From positions 3,472,001 to 3,536,000 of the forward strand of contig PYIU01000004.1 of NCBI GenBank assembly GCA_003415625.1: a DNA stretch of 64,000 nucleotides, read 5' to 3'. Each line of letters begins with the position of its first letter. The stretch's first letter is position 1. Positions 63,412 through 64,000 of this stretch are shown here, one piece after another. The notes beneath the pieces were generated by a model. It was not told where the DNA came from. It saw nothing but the letters and a program-made list of their open reading frames with translations, and searched no databases. The DNA is from Aquanectria penicillioides. Its lineage: Eukaryota; Ascomycota; Sordariomycetes; Hypocreales; Nectriaceae. Both the position numbers and the translations under genes were made by a program.

Positions 63412-64000
63412 TTTATTTATTTATTTATTAATACTCTATAGACCTATAAGGTAAATAGTGCTTTTATACTATATAAATAAAGGAAAAAACTATACTAATA
63501 GAGTAAAAACCTTTATTTAATATAATATTAGGCCTATTATAGGTCCTTTATAGAGAGGCATTAAATTAAAAGTTAATTTAGTGCTATTACTAAAATATTC
63601 TATTTATTTAATTATAGGATTAATAAGTAAAGTGAAAGTAAGGCCTATAATAGGCCTAAATTATCTATACTATAGGCCTATTATAGGGAGTAGGGCGCTA
63701 ATCTAGCATTAGCTAGCGGCTGGCTAGCTGCTAGCTATTTAAGTGCTATTATTATTATTTCTTAATCTTTATAGATATACTTAATTCCTTTTTTTTTTTC
63801 TTTTTTATATACCTTTATAAAAGCTTTTTATTGCCTTTAAGTATATACTTTATTAATGCATTATTTATATAGAATACTTAATTTATATAAGTGCTAATTA
63901 CTATTTCTATTGCTATTTTATACTAATTGTATATAGCTAAAAATAATAACTATAATAATAATAATAATAATAATAATAGCAATAATAATAATAATAACTA
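63412..64000 (-). mobile_element. LINE A5 (minus strand), 3' end, running off the window
   Basis: Begins with (ATTT)n, then the inverse of the LINE 3' region: ctatagacctataag, the duplicated taggcctattatagg words and gctagcggctggctagctgc near 63,715. It reaches the (AAT)n tract at about 63,950-63,998. It keeps some unmutated bases. The body of this copy lies outside the window. Confidence 0.88.

Overview
The window comes from a filamentous ascomycete (Pezizomycotina). The supporting signs are spliceosomal introns of 64-77 nt with GTGAGT/GTAAGW donors and CTAAC or CTGAC branch sites, fungal-type gene families, and large blocks of extremely A+T-rich DNA (about 20-25% G+C in lines counted by hand) with the signature of repeat-induced point mutation (RIP). 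In these blocks nearly every CpA/TpG has become TpA and every former transposon frame is full of stops. I do not name a species.

Layout. About 1-39,045 and 47,760-64,000 are nested, RIP-destroyed transposons. A gene island of ordinary composition lies at about 39,046-47,760. The left block holds: the 3' half of a chromodomain Ty3/gypsy element (1-2,560); a gypsy copy on the minus strand (about 5,340-19,554, one 383-bp LTR left) split by a complete Tad1-type LINE (7,141-13,758, 15-bp target duplication); a Mutator-like (MULE) transposase relic (about 20,400-21,520); a degenerate telomere-like hexamer tract (22,393-22,486); a complete gypsy element with 232-bp LTRs (23,316-28,851) inside a minus-strand LINE; an extra LTR; and a complete gypsy element with two 383-bp LTRs (30,592-39,045) that abuts the island.

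The island carries three recognisable genes. They are a four-exon MFS transporter of the anion:cation symporter (Dal5-like) family on the minus strand; a divergently transcribed classical short-chain dehydrogenase/reductase; and a class II ketose-bisphosphate aldolase on the minus strand with a one-base frameshift in exon 2. A weak, broken coding relic lies between the last two. Transporter, dehydrogenase and aldolase would suit uptake, oxidation and aldol cleavage of a sugar derivative, but there is no kinase and the aldolase is broken, so this is inference.

The right block holds an old minus-strand LINE into which a second full-length LINE (49,872-56,473, perfect 19-bp target duplication) and a complete Ty1/copia element (57,606-63,349, two 190-bp LTRs, 5-bp target duplication) inserted. 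Another LINE 3' end runs off the window. The nesting gives a relative order of insertions, and the RIP boundary can be seen falling inside the LTR next to the genes.
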